Part shown: positions 25,246-33,060 of the stretch, one piece after another | Position numbering within the stretch: the first letter of the stretch is position 1 | Layout: each line of letters starts with the position of its first letter | Assembly: GCA_949948715.1 (NCBI GenBank) | Contig: CATLGW010000017.1 | Span: forward strand, 1-50,460 | Direction: 5' to 3' | From: an uncultured Lachnospiraceae bacterium | GTDB taxonomy: Bacteria; Bacillota; Clostridia; Lachnospirales; Lachnospiraceae | Length of the DNA: 50,460 nt | Position numbers and translations under genes: made by a program | The notes under the pieces: generated by a model | Seen by the model: only the letters and a program-made list of their open reading frames with translations | Database searches by the model: none | Told to the model about the DNA's origin: nothing

Positions 25246-26541
25246 TTAAATCTCGTCGATCAGCCGGATAATGTCCTTAAAGGGCATCAGACCGGCATCC
25301 ACCTCCAGGGCCCGGTGATTCTCCAGGATAGCCCGGGCGGTGTTCTGCATGGCGGGAAAGGCGCTTCTGGTCAGTTGGTTTGCATAGATCACAATGTTGA
25401 CTCCCACCTCCGCCAGCTCCTCCTCCGTGATGCTGTTAAAGGAGGTGGGCACCACCACGATGGGCGTGTGGGCGTTTTTGCTTCTGAATTTCCTGCAGAA
25501 CTCCACAATCTCATCGGGGGATTTCTTTCGGGAATGGATCATAATGCCGTCGGCTCCGGCCTCCACATAAGCATAAGCCCGCTCCAGCGCATCCTCCATG
25601 CCCTTCTCCAGAATCAGGCTCTCTATCCGGGCGATGATCATAAACTCATCCGTGCGCAGAGCCTGCTTGCCCGCACGGATCTTGGCCGAGAAATTCTCAA
25701 TGCTGTCCTGGCTCTGCTCCACCTCCGTGCCAAAGAGGGAATTCTTCTTAAGTCCTGTTTTGTCCTCGATAATGATCGCGGAAACTCCCATCCTCTCAAG
25801 GGTTCTCACATTATATTCAAAATGCTCGATCAGCCCGCCCGTGTCCCCGTCCAGGATAATGGGCTTTGTGGTAACATCCATCACATCGTCGATGGTCCGG
25901 ATGCGGGAAGACATATCCACCAGCTCTATGTCCGGCTTTCCCTTGGCCGTGGAGTCGCACAGGCTGGAAACCCACATGGCGTCGAACTGGTCCAGCTCTC
26001 CGCCATGTTCCACAATGGTCTTCTCGGCGATCAGCCCGGTAAGGCCGGAATGCACCTCCAGGGCCTTCACCACCGGCCGCATCTGGATAAGCTGGCGCAG
26101 ACGTTTCCTGCGAAACTCCGGCATGGCCAGCTTCTCCTTCATCCGGTCGTCTATCTTTTTCACCCGGTCATTGTCCGTGTAGGGCAGCTCAATGAGCTGG
26201 CCGCCGTATTTCGCCAGTTCCTCCAGCACATTGTTCCTGATGGCCTGCTCCGGTCCCTCCCGCCAGTTGTCCCCGTGAATCACATAATCCGGCTTCATAC
26301 TGCGGAGTATGTCCTCGTACATCACGGTCTCCTGCACCACCACATGATCCGCCAGGCCGGTATTTGTCACCAGCTCTATCCTTCCCTCCAGGGACAGGGT
26401 GGGAAAACGGTTAAATCTCACCATTGCTTTATCCGCCATCACACCCACGGTGACCTCGCCGTACTCCTTGGCATGGCGAAGGATGTTCAAATGCCCCTCA
26501 TGTATCACATCCGTACATAAACAAGTGTATATCTTTTTCAT
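25246..26541 (-). CDS. pepM: Phosphoenolpyruvate phosphomutase with N-terminal cytidylyltransferase-like domain
   Basis: A 431-residue enzyme that converts phosphoenolpyruvate to phosphonopyruvate, the first C-P bond step of phosphonate synthesis. Residues 1 to about 135 form a cytidylyltransferase-like fold (TDVIHEGHLNILRHAKEYG, with the HxGH element). Residues about 140-431 are the mutase barrel in the isocitrate lyase superfamily, with ILDGDTGG and the signature EDKTGLKKNS near residue 256-265 that separates mutases from C-C lyases. The equilibrium strongly favours PEP, so the reaction needs a coupled next step. The start at 26541 has AGGAG eight bases upstream. It sits between the transaminase and the cytidylyltransferase; no decarboxylase gene accompanies it. 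Confidence 0.92.
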   Translation of the reverse strand: MKKIYTCLCTDVIHEGHLNILRHAKEYGEVTVGVMADKAMVRFNRFPTLSLEGRIELVTNTGLADHVVVQETVMYEDILRSMKPDYVIHGDNWREGPEQAIRNNVLEELAKYGGQLIELPYTDNDRVKKIDDRMKEKLAMPEFRRKRLRQLIQMRPVVKALEVHSGLTGLIAEKTIVEHGGELDQFDAMWVSSLCDSTAKGKPDIELVDMSSRIRTIDDVMDVTTKPIILDGDTGGLIEHFEYNVRTLERMGVSAIIIEDKTGLKKNSLFGTEVEQSQDSIENFSAKIRAGKQALRTDEFMIIARIESLILEKGMEDALERAYAYVEAGADGIMIHSRKKSPDEIVEFCRKFRSKNAHTPIVVVPTSFNSITEEELAEVGVNIVIYANQLTRSAFPAMQNTARAILENHRALEVDAGLMPFKDIIRLIDEI

Positions 26542-26564
26542 TTTATTCTCTCCTATGGACATCC

Positions 26565-27683
26565 TCAGTACTTCACCGGAACCGCCACCCCGCACTCCCG
26601 CAAAGCCTCTTTAAATACTTTAAAAAACGCCGCGATATCGTCCCCGTCTATGGCTCCCAGGGCACACAGACGAAACATTCCCTTTTTCTCCACCTTGCCC
26701 GGATAAATGGTAAAACCCCTCTCGTAACAATAATCATGTATTTTCTCAAAGTTCCAGTTTTCATCCTCGGGATAGAGGGCTGCCGCCACCAGCCCGGACT
26801 GTATTTCCTCGGGAATAAAGATCTGAAAGCCCAGCTCCGTCAGGCCTTCCCGGATGGCCGAGAACACCCTTTGATGCCGCTCCCACTTGGCCTGCTCCCC
26901 TTCCTCAAAGTACTCACGCAATGCCTGCCTTGCCGCATAAATCACCTGCACCGGCGGGGTAAAATGCATCTCCCCGTGCTGCTTAAAGTAATCATACTGC
27001 AGATAAAGATTGCAGTAATAGGACCGCCTGGGGTATCGGGCGCTAGCCTCAATGGCATCCCTTCTGCCCACGATAAAGGACAGGCCGGTCATTGCCATAA
27101 TGCCCTTCTGCGCCGACGCCATGCAGAAGTCCACCTGCTCCTCCTCGATATCGATAGGACGCATGGCATAACTGGAGGTGGTATCTACGACAAACAAAGC
27201 CCCATAGCGGTGGGCCAGGGTTCCTATCTCCCGGATGGGATTGAGCAGCCCGGTCCCCGTCTCATGGTGAGTGGTATAGACCAGCGCCACATCCGGGTTC
27301 TTCTCCAGGGTTTCCTCCACCGCGCGCAAATCCGGCTGCCTGTCCAGGGGCATCCGGAGATTAATATGATCCAGCCCGTAATACTCACAGACCTCCACGG
27401 CTCTGCTGCTGTATGCACCGTTGTTGACAATCAGGATCTTCTTCCCGTCGGGCAGCAGGGAATTCAGGCAGATATCTATGTTTATGGTACCGGAACCGCA
27501 GAACAAAACCGCCGTGTACACCTTAGGGTCTCCGTGCACAATGCGCACCAGCCCCTCCTCCAGCTCCCGCATAATTTTTACGAATTCCTTCTCCCGGGGA
27601 CAAATATCCGGCACCACCTGCGCCATCTTCACGGTGTCCGTGGTGGTGGCCGGGCCAGGATTCAGCAAAATATTTCTATTCAT
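26565..27683 (-). CDS. phnW: Pyridoxal-phosphate transaminase, PhnW-like (2-aminoethylphosphonate:pyruvate type)
   Basis: A 372-residue class V aminotransferase. It opens with NRNILLNPGPATTTDTVKMA, as in 2-aminoethylphosphonate transaminases, has the cofactor pocket VVDTTSSYAMRPIDI, and the Schiff-base Lys is K193 in MASAQKGIMAMTG. PhnW exchanges the amino group between 2-aminoethylphosphonate and pyruvate/alanine. In a synthetic operon with PEP mutase it would aminate phosphonoacetaldehyde. If no decarboxylase exists, amination of phosphonopyruvate to phosphonoalanine is the alternative. It is the first gene of the unit, behind the promoter at 27721-27749. The ATG at 27683 is preferred over a TTG two codons upstream. 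Only 23 bp separate it from pepM. Confidence 0.85.
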   Translation of the reverse strand: MNRNILLNPGPATTTDTVKMAQVVPDICPREKEFVKIMRELEEGLVRIVHGDPKVYTAVLFCGSGTINIDICLNSLLPDGKKILIVNNGAYSSRAVEVCEYYGLDHINLRMPLDRQPDLRAVEETLEKNPDVALVYTTHHETGTGLLNPIREIGTLAHRYGALFVVDTTSSYAMRPIDIEEEQVDFCMASAQKGIMAMTGLSFIVGRRDAIEASARYPRRSYYCNLYLQYDYFKQHGEMHFTPPVQVIYAARQALREYFEEGEQAKWERHQRVFSAIREGLTELGFQIFIPEEIQSGLVAAALYPEDENWNFEKIHDYCYERGFTIYPGKVEKKGMFRLCALGAIDGDDIAAFFKVFKEALRECGVAVPVKY

Positions 27684-27720
27684 AGGCAAAAGACCTCTCT
27701 TTATTCATATACTGCCTTTT

Positions 27721-27749
27721 ATCATACAATACTTGCCCATTTTTTGCAA
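27721..27749 (-). promoter_or_regulatory. Promoter of the phosphonate operon
   Basis: On the minus strand, TTGCAA (27749-27744) and TATGAT (27726-27721) are 17 bp apart, about 40 bp before the transaminase start. It is divergent from the acyltransferase promoter 37 bp away. Confidence 0.7.
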
Positions 27750-27785
27750 TTACTCATTTTTTCAAAGAAAACGGATAGTAGAAAT

Positions 27786-27814
27786 TTGAAAAAAGCCTCA
27801 TAATATGTTATATT
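27786..27814 (+). promoter_or_regulatory. Promoter of the acyltransferase gene
   Basis: TTGAAA (27786-27791) and TATATT (27809-27814) are 17 bp apart. The leader to the ATG at 27917 is about 95 nt and shows no clear structure. Confidence 0.65.
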
Positions 27815-27916
27815 ATTTTATACCATGTTGTCCGGTACACAAAATTCCGCAAAAATACGACTCCATGGGGTATTATATGTGCCGAACCGTATTAGAAAAA
27901 GTGAGGATCCGAAGAT

Positions 27917-28633
27917 ATGTTAAGAATTGGATTTATATGCATTATTTCACTGCCTGCCATCCTGTATTACCTCTGGAAGGCAGGCTACATTGAAAGACAT
28001 GATTATAAATATTCCGAGGCGGACCGCTACAGGATAGCACGCCGCATGGTGAGAATCATGAAGCAAAGCGGGCTGATCAGGACACGGGTCTACGGGACGG
28101 AGAACCTGCCCAAACAGGGGGGATATGTGATGTACGCCAACCATCAGGGAAAATACGACTCCCTGGGAATCATATGGGCCCACAGCAAACCCTGTACCAT
28201 TATGATCGACGCCCACCGCTCCAAACTTCCCCTCACCAACGAGTTTATCCGGCTGTTAAAGGGCAGCAGACTGGACAAGACCAGCATGAAGACCCAGCTA
28301 AAAACCATCCTGGAGGTCATCGCCCAGGTGAAGGACGGACGCAAGTATATTATCTTTCCCGAGGGCGGCTATTACCGGAACCGAAACGCCGTACAGGAAT
28401 TTCTCCCCGGGGCCTTCAAATGCTCCATCAAGTCAAAGAGCCCCATCGTGCCGGTGGCGCTGATCGACTCCTACAAGCCCTTCGGAATTAATTCCTTAAA
28501 GCCCGTGACCACCCAGGTGCATTTCCTGGAACCCATCTACTATGAGGATTACAAGGAGATGAATTCCACGGAAATCGCAGCCATGGTTAAGGGCAAAATA
28601 AGCGCCGTCATCGAGCAGTCCTGCAGGCGTTAG
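27917..28633 (+). CDS. 1-acyl-sn-glycerol-3-phosphate acyltransferase (PlsC-like)
   Basis: A 238-residue membrane-associated acyltransferase. An N-terminal hydrophobic helix (residues 1-20) anchors it. The catalytic HX4D is NHQGKYD near residue 75. The phosphate-binding motif is FPEGGYY near 155, and VPVALIDSYKPFG corresponds to the last family block. It should add the second acyl chain in phosphatidic acid synthesis or acylate a related lysolipid. The gene stands alone on the plus strand behind its own promoter. Its stop codon overlaps the stop of the converging ABC transporter gene. A link to the divergent phosphonate operon (for example a phosphonolipid) is possible but rests only on proximity. 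Confidence 0.87.
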   Translation: MLRIGFICIISLPAILYYLWKAGYIERHDYKYSEADRYRIARRMVRIMKQSGLIRTRVYGTENLPKQGGYVMYANHQGKYDSLGIIWAHSKPCTIMIDAHRSKLPLTNEFIRLLKGSRLDKTSMKTQLKTILEVIAQVKDGRKYIIFPEGGYYRNRNAVQEFLPGAFKCSIKSKSPIVPVALIDSYKPFGINSLKPVTTQVHFLEPIYYEDYKEMNSTEIAAMVKGKISAVIEQSCRR

Positions 28634-30531
28634 GTCCCTATGGCGTTTCCTGTGTAAAGCTGATAATACCTCCCCTTCTCCTCGATGAGCTGATCGTGGG
28701 TGCCTCTCTCGATGATGCGCCCCTGCTCCAGCACCATGATGCAGTCGGAGTTTTTCACGGTGGAAAGCCTGTGGGCTATGACGAAGGTGGTTCTGCCGCT
28801 CATCAGGCGGTCCATGCCCTCCTGGACGATGCGCTCTGTCCGAGTGTCGATGGAGCTGGTGGCCTCGTCTAAGATCAACACCGGGGGATCCGCCACCGCG
28901 GCCCTGGCAATGGCCAGAAGCTGCCTCTGTCCCTGGCTTAAATTCGCCCCGTCCCCGGTGAGCATGGTGTCATATCCGGCGGGCAGTCTGCGGATAAATC
29001 CGTCCGCGTTGGCAAGCTTTGCCGCCGCGATCACCTCCTTGTCCGTGGCGTCCAGCTTCCCGAAGCGGATATTCTCCATGATGGTCCCCGTGAACAGATG
29101 GGTATCCTGCAGCACGATGCCCAGAGACCTTCTCAGATCATCCTTCTTAATCTTATTGATATTAATTCCGTCGTACCGTATTTTTCCATCCTGTATATCA
29201 TAAAACCGGTTGATCAGATTGGTGATGGTGGTCTTGCCCGCCCCGGTGGACCCCACGAAGGCGATCTTCTGCCCCGGCTCCGCGTACAGCTTCACGTCGT
29301 GGAGCACGATCTTTTCGGGATTGTAGCCGAAATCCACCCCGTCGAACACCACGTCCCCCTTGAGCTCCTTGTAATCCACGGAGCCGTCCGCCTGATGAGT
29401 GTGCTTCCAGGCCCACTTTCCGGTGCGCACGTCGCTCTCCGTGAGCCTTCCGCCCTCCTCCTTGGCGTACACTAAAGTGACATATCCGTTGTCCGTCTCT
29501 GTGGACTCATCCATCATCTTAAAAATTCTGTCGGCTCCCGCCAGCGCCATGACAATGGCGTTAAACTGCTGGGTCACCTGGTTGATAGGCATATTAAAGC
29601 TTCTGTTCAGAGCCAGGAAACTGGCCAGGCTGCCCAGAGTGAAATTGCCGAAGCCGGAAAGGGCCAGCGCCCCGCCTGCGATAGCGCAGACCACATAGCT
29701 GAGATTTCCGAGCTGGGCGTTGATGGGCCCCAGCACATTGGCAAAGGTGTTGGCCCTGTCGGCGCTGGAAAAAAGCGCGTCGTTCAACTCCTTGAACCTG
29801 GCCTTACTCTCCTCCTCGTGGCAGAAGACCTTCACCACCTTCTGGCCGTCCATCATCTCCTCGATATAGCCGTTCACGGCTCCCAGATTCTTCTGCTGCT
29901 CCACAAAATAGCGGCTGCTCCTGCCCGCCGCGAACTTGGTGCAGTACAGCATCAGCCCCACCATCACTAAGGTCACCAGGGTCATGGGCACGCTCAGAAC
30001 CACCATGCTGACTAACACGCTGACGATGGTGAACGCGCTGTTGATACACTGGGGAATACTCTGGCTGATCATCTGCCGCAGGGTGTCGATGTCGTTTGTA
30101 TAAACAGACATGATATCCCCGTGGGCATGGGTGTCGAAATACCGGATGGGCAGCTTCTCCATATGCTCAAAGAGCTCGTCTCTGATATTCATCAACACGC
30201 CCTGGGTCACATTTACCATAATGCGGTTGTAGGCCCAGCCGGAGAACACTCCGATGAGATAGAAACCCGCCACCCTGGCTATGGCCCGGGCCAGGGGCGC
30301 AAAGTCCGGGGTGTCCGTCAAAAGAAACGGGGTGATATAGTCGTCGATCAGATTTTTGGTGAACAGCATTCCCTGGACATTGGCCAACACTCCCAGGATG
30401 ATGAACAGCAGCACAAAGATGCACTGCACCTTATAAAAGCGGAACACATAGGCCAAAATGCGCTGAAACAGTTTTCCGGGGTTTTCCACCTTAGGCTTAG
30501 GCTTTCCCAAAGCTCCTCTTGGTCCTGGCAT
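28630..30531 (-). CDS. ABC exporter half-transporter, catalytically complete subunit
   Basis: A 633-residue export ABC half-transporter: cytosolic start, six membrane helices (about 40-330) and a nucleotide-binding domain (about 385-630). Walker A is GSTGAGKTT and Walker B is VLILDEATSSIDT with the catalytic Glu. The signature is LSQGQRQ rather than LSGGQ. That change is typical of the subunit that faces a degenerate partner in heterodimeric exporters of the TM287/288, LmrCD or BmrCD type. An insertion near 370-400 (KWAWKHTHQADGSVDYKELKG region) precedes the nucleotide-binding domain. The ATG at 30531 follows the upstream gene's stop by one base, and its GGAGG lies within that gene, so the two are translationally coupled. 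MarR control suggests multidrug export. Confidence 0.92.
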   Translation of the reverse strand: MPGPRGALGKPKPKVENPGKLFQRILAYVFRFYKVQCIFVLLFIILGVLANVQGMLFTKNLIDDYITPFLLTDTPDFAPLARAIARVAGFYLIGVFSGWAYNRIMVNVTQGVLMNIRDELFEHMEKLPIRYFDTHAHGDIMSVYTNDIDTLRQMISQSIPQCINSAFTIVSVLVSMVVLSVPMTLVTLVMVGLMLYCTKFAAGRSSRYFVEQQKNLGAVNGYIEEMMDGQKVVKVFCHEEESKARFKELNDALFSSADRANTFANVLGPINAQLGNLSYVVCAIAGGALALSGFGNFTLGSLASFLALNRSFNMPINQVTQQFNAIVMALAGADRIFKMMDESTETDNGYVTLVYAKEEGGRLTESDVRTGKWAWKHTHQADGSVDYKELKGDVVFDGVDFGYNPEKIVLHDVKLYAEPGQKIAFVGSTGAGKTTITNLINRFYDIQDGKIRYDGININKIKKDDLRRSLGIVLQDTHLFTGTIMENIRFGKLDATDKEVIAAAKLANADGFIRRLPAGYDTMLTGDGANLSQGQRQLLAIARAAVADPPVLILDEATSSIDTRTERIVQEGMDRLMSGRTTFVIAHRLSTVKNSDCIMVLEQGRIIERGTHDQLIEEKGRYYQLYTGNAIGT

Positions 30532-30532
30532 A

Positions 30533-32287
30533 TTAATCCGCCTCCTTTTCGTCAAAATCTCCCGAGCCGCCGGTCTGGGACTCGTATACCTCGCGATAAA
30601 TCTCATTGTCTGCAAGCAGCTCCTCGTGAGTGCCGAAGCCGCTGATACGTCCGTCGTCCAGCACCAGAATGCGGTCCGCGTCCTGTACGCTGGAGATTCG
30701 CTGGGCTATGATCAGCTTGGTAGTGCCGGGAATCTCCTCCCGGAAGGCCCTCCTGATCCTTGCGTCCGTGGCGGTGTCCACCGCGCTGGTGCTGTCGTCC
30801 AGAATCAGTATTTTCGGGTTCTTTAAGAGAGCGCGGGCAATGCAGAGTCTCTGCTTCTGGCCCCCGGAGACATTGCTCCCCCCCTGCTCGATGCGGGTTT
30901 CATAACCATCCGGAAAGCGGCTGATGAATTCGTCCGCACAGGCCAGCTTACAGGCCCGTCTGCACTCCTCCTCGGTGGCATTTTTATTTCCCCAGCGCAG
31001 ATTCTCGTATATACTGCCGGAAAAGAGCACATTCTTCTGGAGCACCACCGCCACCTGATTGCGCAGGACCTCCATATCGTATTCCTTCACATTGTGTCCG
31101 CCCACCAGAATCTCCCCCTCCGTCACATCATAGAGACGGCTGATCAGATTCACCAGGGAGGTCTTGGCGCTGCCGGTGCCTCCCAGGATTCCGATGGTCT
31201 CCCCGGATCCGATATTCAGATTGATATCCTTAAGCACCGGCTCTCCTCCCTGCTTATGATAGGAGAAGGCCACATCCCGAAACACGATGCTGCCGTCCGA
31301 AACCTCCGTGACGGGGTGCTTTGGATTGTGCAGGTCACTCTCCTCATTCAGCACTCCGCAGACGCGCTCCATGCTGGCGGTGCTCATGGAGATCATGACG
31401 AACACCATGGACAGCATCATCAAACTCATCAGTATATTCATGCAGTAGGTCAAAAGGCTCATAAGCTCGCCGGTAGTCAGCTCGCTGCCTACGATCAGCT
31501 TCGCCCCCACCCAACTGATCAGGATAATGCAGGAATATACCGTAAACTGCATGACGGGCATATTGATGATCACGTTTTTCTCGGCCTTCACAAAAATATT
31601 GTAGATATTCCGGCTGGCCTTCTTAAACTTTCCCGTCTCCTCCTCCTCCCGGACATAGGCCTTCACCACCCGGATAGCCGACACGTTCTCCTGCACGGAG
31701 GCGTTCAAGGCGTCGTACTTGGGAAAGGCCTGCTTAAAGTACGCGGTGGCGTTGCTGATGATAAAGTACAACACCACCGCCAATATCAGCACGGCAACCA
31801 GATAGATGGTGGCAATCTTTCTGTTGATGATAAACGCCATGGCCAGAGCGCAGATCATGCTGGCCGGAGCCCTCATCATCATCCGCAGCATCATCTGATA
31901 GGCGTTCTGGATGTTGGTCACATCCGTGGTGAGCCTGGTGACCAGGCCCGCGGTGCTGAATTTGTCAATATTGGCAAAAGAAAAGGTCTGAATCTGATTG
32001 TACATACTCTCCCTCAGATTCTTGGCCAGCCCGGCGGAAGCCTTGGCCCCGTACCGTCCGCCCATCAGGCCCCCCATCAGGCCCACTAAGGCCGCGGCGA
32101 TCATCACTCCTCCCACCCGGAAGATATGTCCCATATCCCCCGCGTTCACCCCGTCGTCGATGATGGAGGCCATCAGATAGGGAATCACCATCTCCATCAG
32201 CACCTCCAGAATCATCCAGATGGGTGTGGCGACGGAGGCTCTTTTGTATTCCTTCACTTCCTGTAAAATACGCTTAAACATCCTCAT
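30533..32287 (-). CDS. ABC exporter half-transporter, degenerate-site subunit
   Basis: A 584-residue ABC half-transporter with six membrane helices (about 15-310) and a nucleotide-binding domain. Walker A is GGTGSAKTS, the signature is the canonical VSGGQKQR, and Walker B is ILILDDSTSAVDT. Asp replaces the catalytic Glu, so its own ATP site should hydrolyse poorly. Together with the LSQGQ signature of the next gene product this is the mark of an asymmetric heterodimer with one degenerate and one active site. The ATG at 32287 is favoured (AAAGG eight bases upstream); GTG at 32293 and ATG at 32281 are alternatives. It follows the MarR gene by 34 bp and is transcribed with it. The substrate is likely a drug or amphiphile, inferred from the regulator. 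Confidence 0.92.
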   Translation of the reverse strand: MRMFKRILQEVKEYKRASVATPIWMILEVLMEMVIPYLMASIIDDGVNAGDMGHIFRVGGVMIAAALVGLMGGLMGGRYGAKASAGLAKNLRESMYNQIQTFSFANIDKFSTAGLVTRLTTDVTNIQNAYQMMLRMMMRAPASMICALAMAFIINRKIATIYLVAVLILAVVLYFIISNATAYFKQAFPKYDALNASVQENVSAIRVVKAYVREEEETGKFKKASRNIYNIFVKAEKNVIINMPVMQFTVYSCIILISWVGAKLIVGSELTTGELMSLLTYCMNILMSLMMLSMVFVMISMSTASMERVCGVLNEESDLHNPKHPVTEVSDGSIVFRDVAFSYHKQGGEPVLKDINLNIGSGETIGILGGTGSAKTSLVNLISRLYDVTEGEILVGGHNVKEYDMEVLRNQVAVVLQKNVLFSGSIYENLRWGNKNATEEECRRACKLACADEFISRFPDGYETRIEQGGSNVSGGQKQRLCIARALLKNPKILILDDSTSAVDTATDARIRRAFREEIPGTTKLIIAQRISSVQDADRILVLDDGRISGFGTHEELLADNEIYREVYESQTGGSGDFDEKEAD

Positions 32288-32321
32288 AACCACAACCTTT
32301 CGTCTATTGTCTTCCTTCCGC

Positions 32322-32780
32322 TCACACTTCCCGGCAGCGCTGCATATTTTCCTGCATTCTCTGCGCCACCCGCATAAAAATCTCCAGCTCCTCCGCGCTC
32401 ACGCCTTCCGCCAGCTCACGGTTCACACCTTCTATCACCGTCTCAATGGCCTCATGGCTGCGCTTTCCCTGGTTTGTCAGCACCACCTTTTTAAGCCTTG
32501 CGTCGTTTTCCACCGCCTCTCTGCAGATCAGCCCCTTTTTCTCCATGAGCTGAATGATGCCTGTGACTGTGGAGCGCCCCACAAAACAGTGCTTCTCAAT
32601 GTCCTTCTGATACACGTCCCGGTCCTGATTCTCATAGAGATATCTTATAATCCAGCCGTGCATCATAGTCCCCTCGTCCACCCCAAGTTTTTTCAATCGG
32701 GCGTCCAAAGTCCGCTTGACTGCGGTATCCAGTTTGTGCACACAGAAACCCAGTCTGTTCTCGCCCCCCCGGTTTTCCAC
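32322..32780 (-). CDS. MarR-family transcriptional regulator
   Basis: A 152-residue dimeric winged-helix regulator, first gene of the ABC exporter operon. The DNA-binding part is YQKDIEKHCFVGRSTVTGIIQLMEKKGLICREA, with the wing NDARLKKVVLTNQG. It is probably a repressor released by a small lipophilic ligand. I place the start at GTG 32780, which has GAGGAG eight bases upstream; the in-frame GTG at 32789 would overlap that ribosome site. About 100 bp upstream, right after the -10 box of a consensus promoter, is a large palindrome (32884-32931), the likely operator, so the regulator should control itself and the exporter. Confidence 0.92.
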   Translation of the reverse strand: MENRGGENRLGFCVHKLDTAVKRTLDARLKKLGVDEGTMMHGWIIRYLYENQDRDVYQKDIEKHCFVGRSTVTGIIQLMEKKGLICREAVENDARLKKVVLTNQGKRSHEAIETVIEGVNRELAEGVSAEELEIFMRVAQRMQENMQRCREV

Positions 32781-32883
32781 TTTCGTCACTCCTCCCCTGG
32801 AAAATCCAAGCTCCCGGCGTCGGCCGGATACCCGGAGGACATCCGGCCTCCCCAGATATGGCGCCTGTTTTCCTCAAAATAAA

Positions 32884-32931
32884 ATGTTCACTGACAAACT
32901 GTTCGAAAGAGAACTGTTTGCCAGTGAACAT
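32884..32931. promoter_or_regulatory. Palindromic operator, probably for MarR
   Basis: TGTTCACTGACAAACTGTTC at 32885-32904 and its inverted copy at 32911-32930 are separated by GAAAGA and differ at two positions; one more matching pair (32884/32931) extends the arms. It lies directly downstream of the -10 box at 32932-32937, covering the expected transcription start. Repressor binding here would block initiation. Confidence 0.75.
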
Positions 32932-32960
32932 ATTTTAACTTAATAAAAATTTTTCGTCAA
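32932..32960 (-). promoter_or_regulatory. Promoter of the MarR/ABC exporter operon
   Basis: On the minus strand, TTGACG (32960-32955) and TAAAAT (32937-32932) have a 17-bp A/T-rich spacer. The palindrome begins at the next base. The stretch from 32961 to the CapA gene end at 33061 shows only a weak 6-bp stem at 32997-33013. Confidence 0.8.
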
Positions 32961-33060
32961 GAGCAAAGAGAAGGATTTATAGTTTTTTTACATTTTAAGG
33001 AACAGGCTTCCTTCCCTGCTGCCTTTCCCTCAACCAGACCTGCGCCCGGCACATTTCCCC

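Noticed and set aside
25150..26520. 456-codon plus-strand frame opposite pepM
   Set aside because: It is antisense to a clearly conserved enzyme; its His/Leu/Gln-rich product has no domain and no ribosome site.
27805..27993. Small frame between the phosphonate promoter and plsC
   Set aside because: It starts within the -10 region of the acyltransferase promoter, overlaps the true gene and shows no ribosome site.
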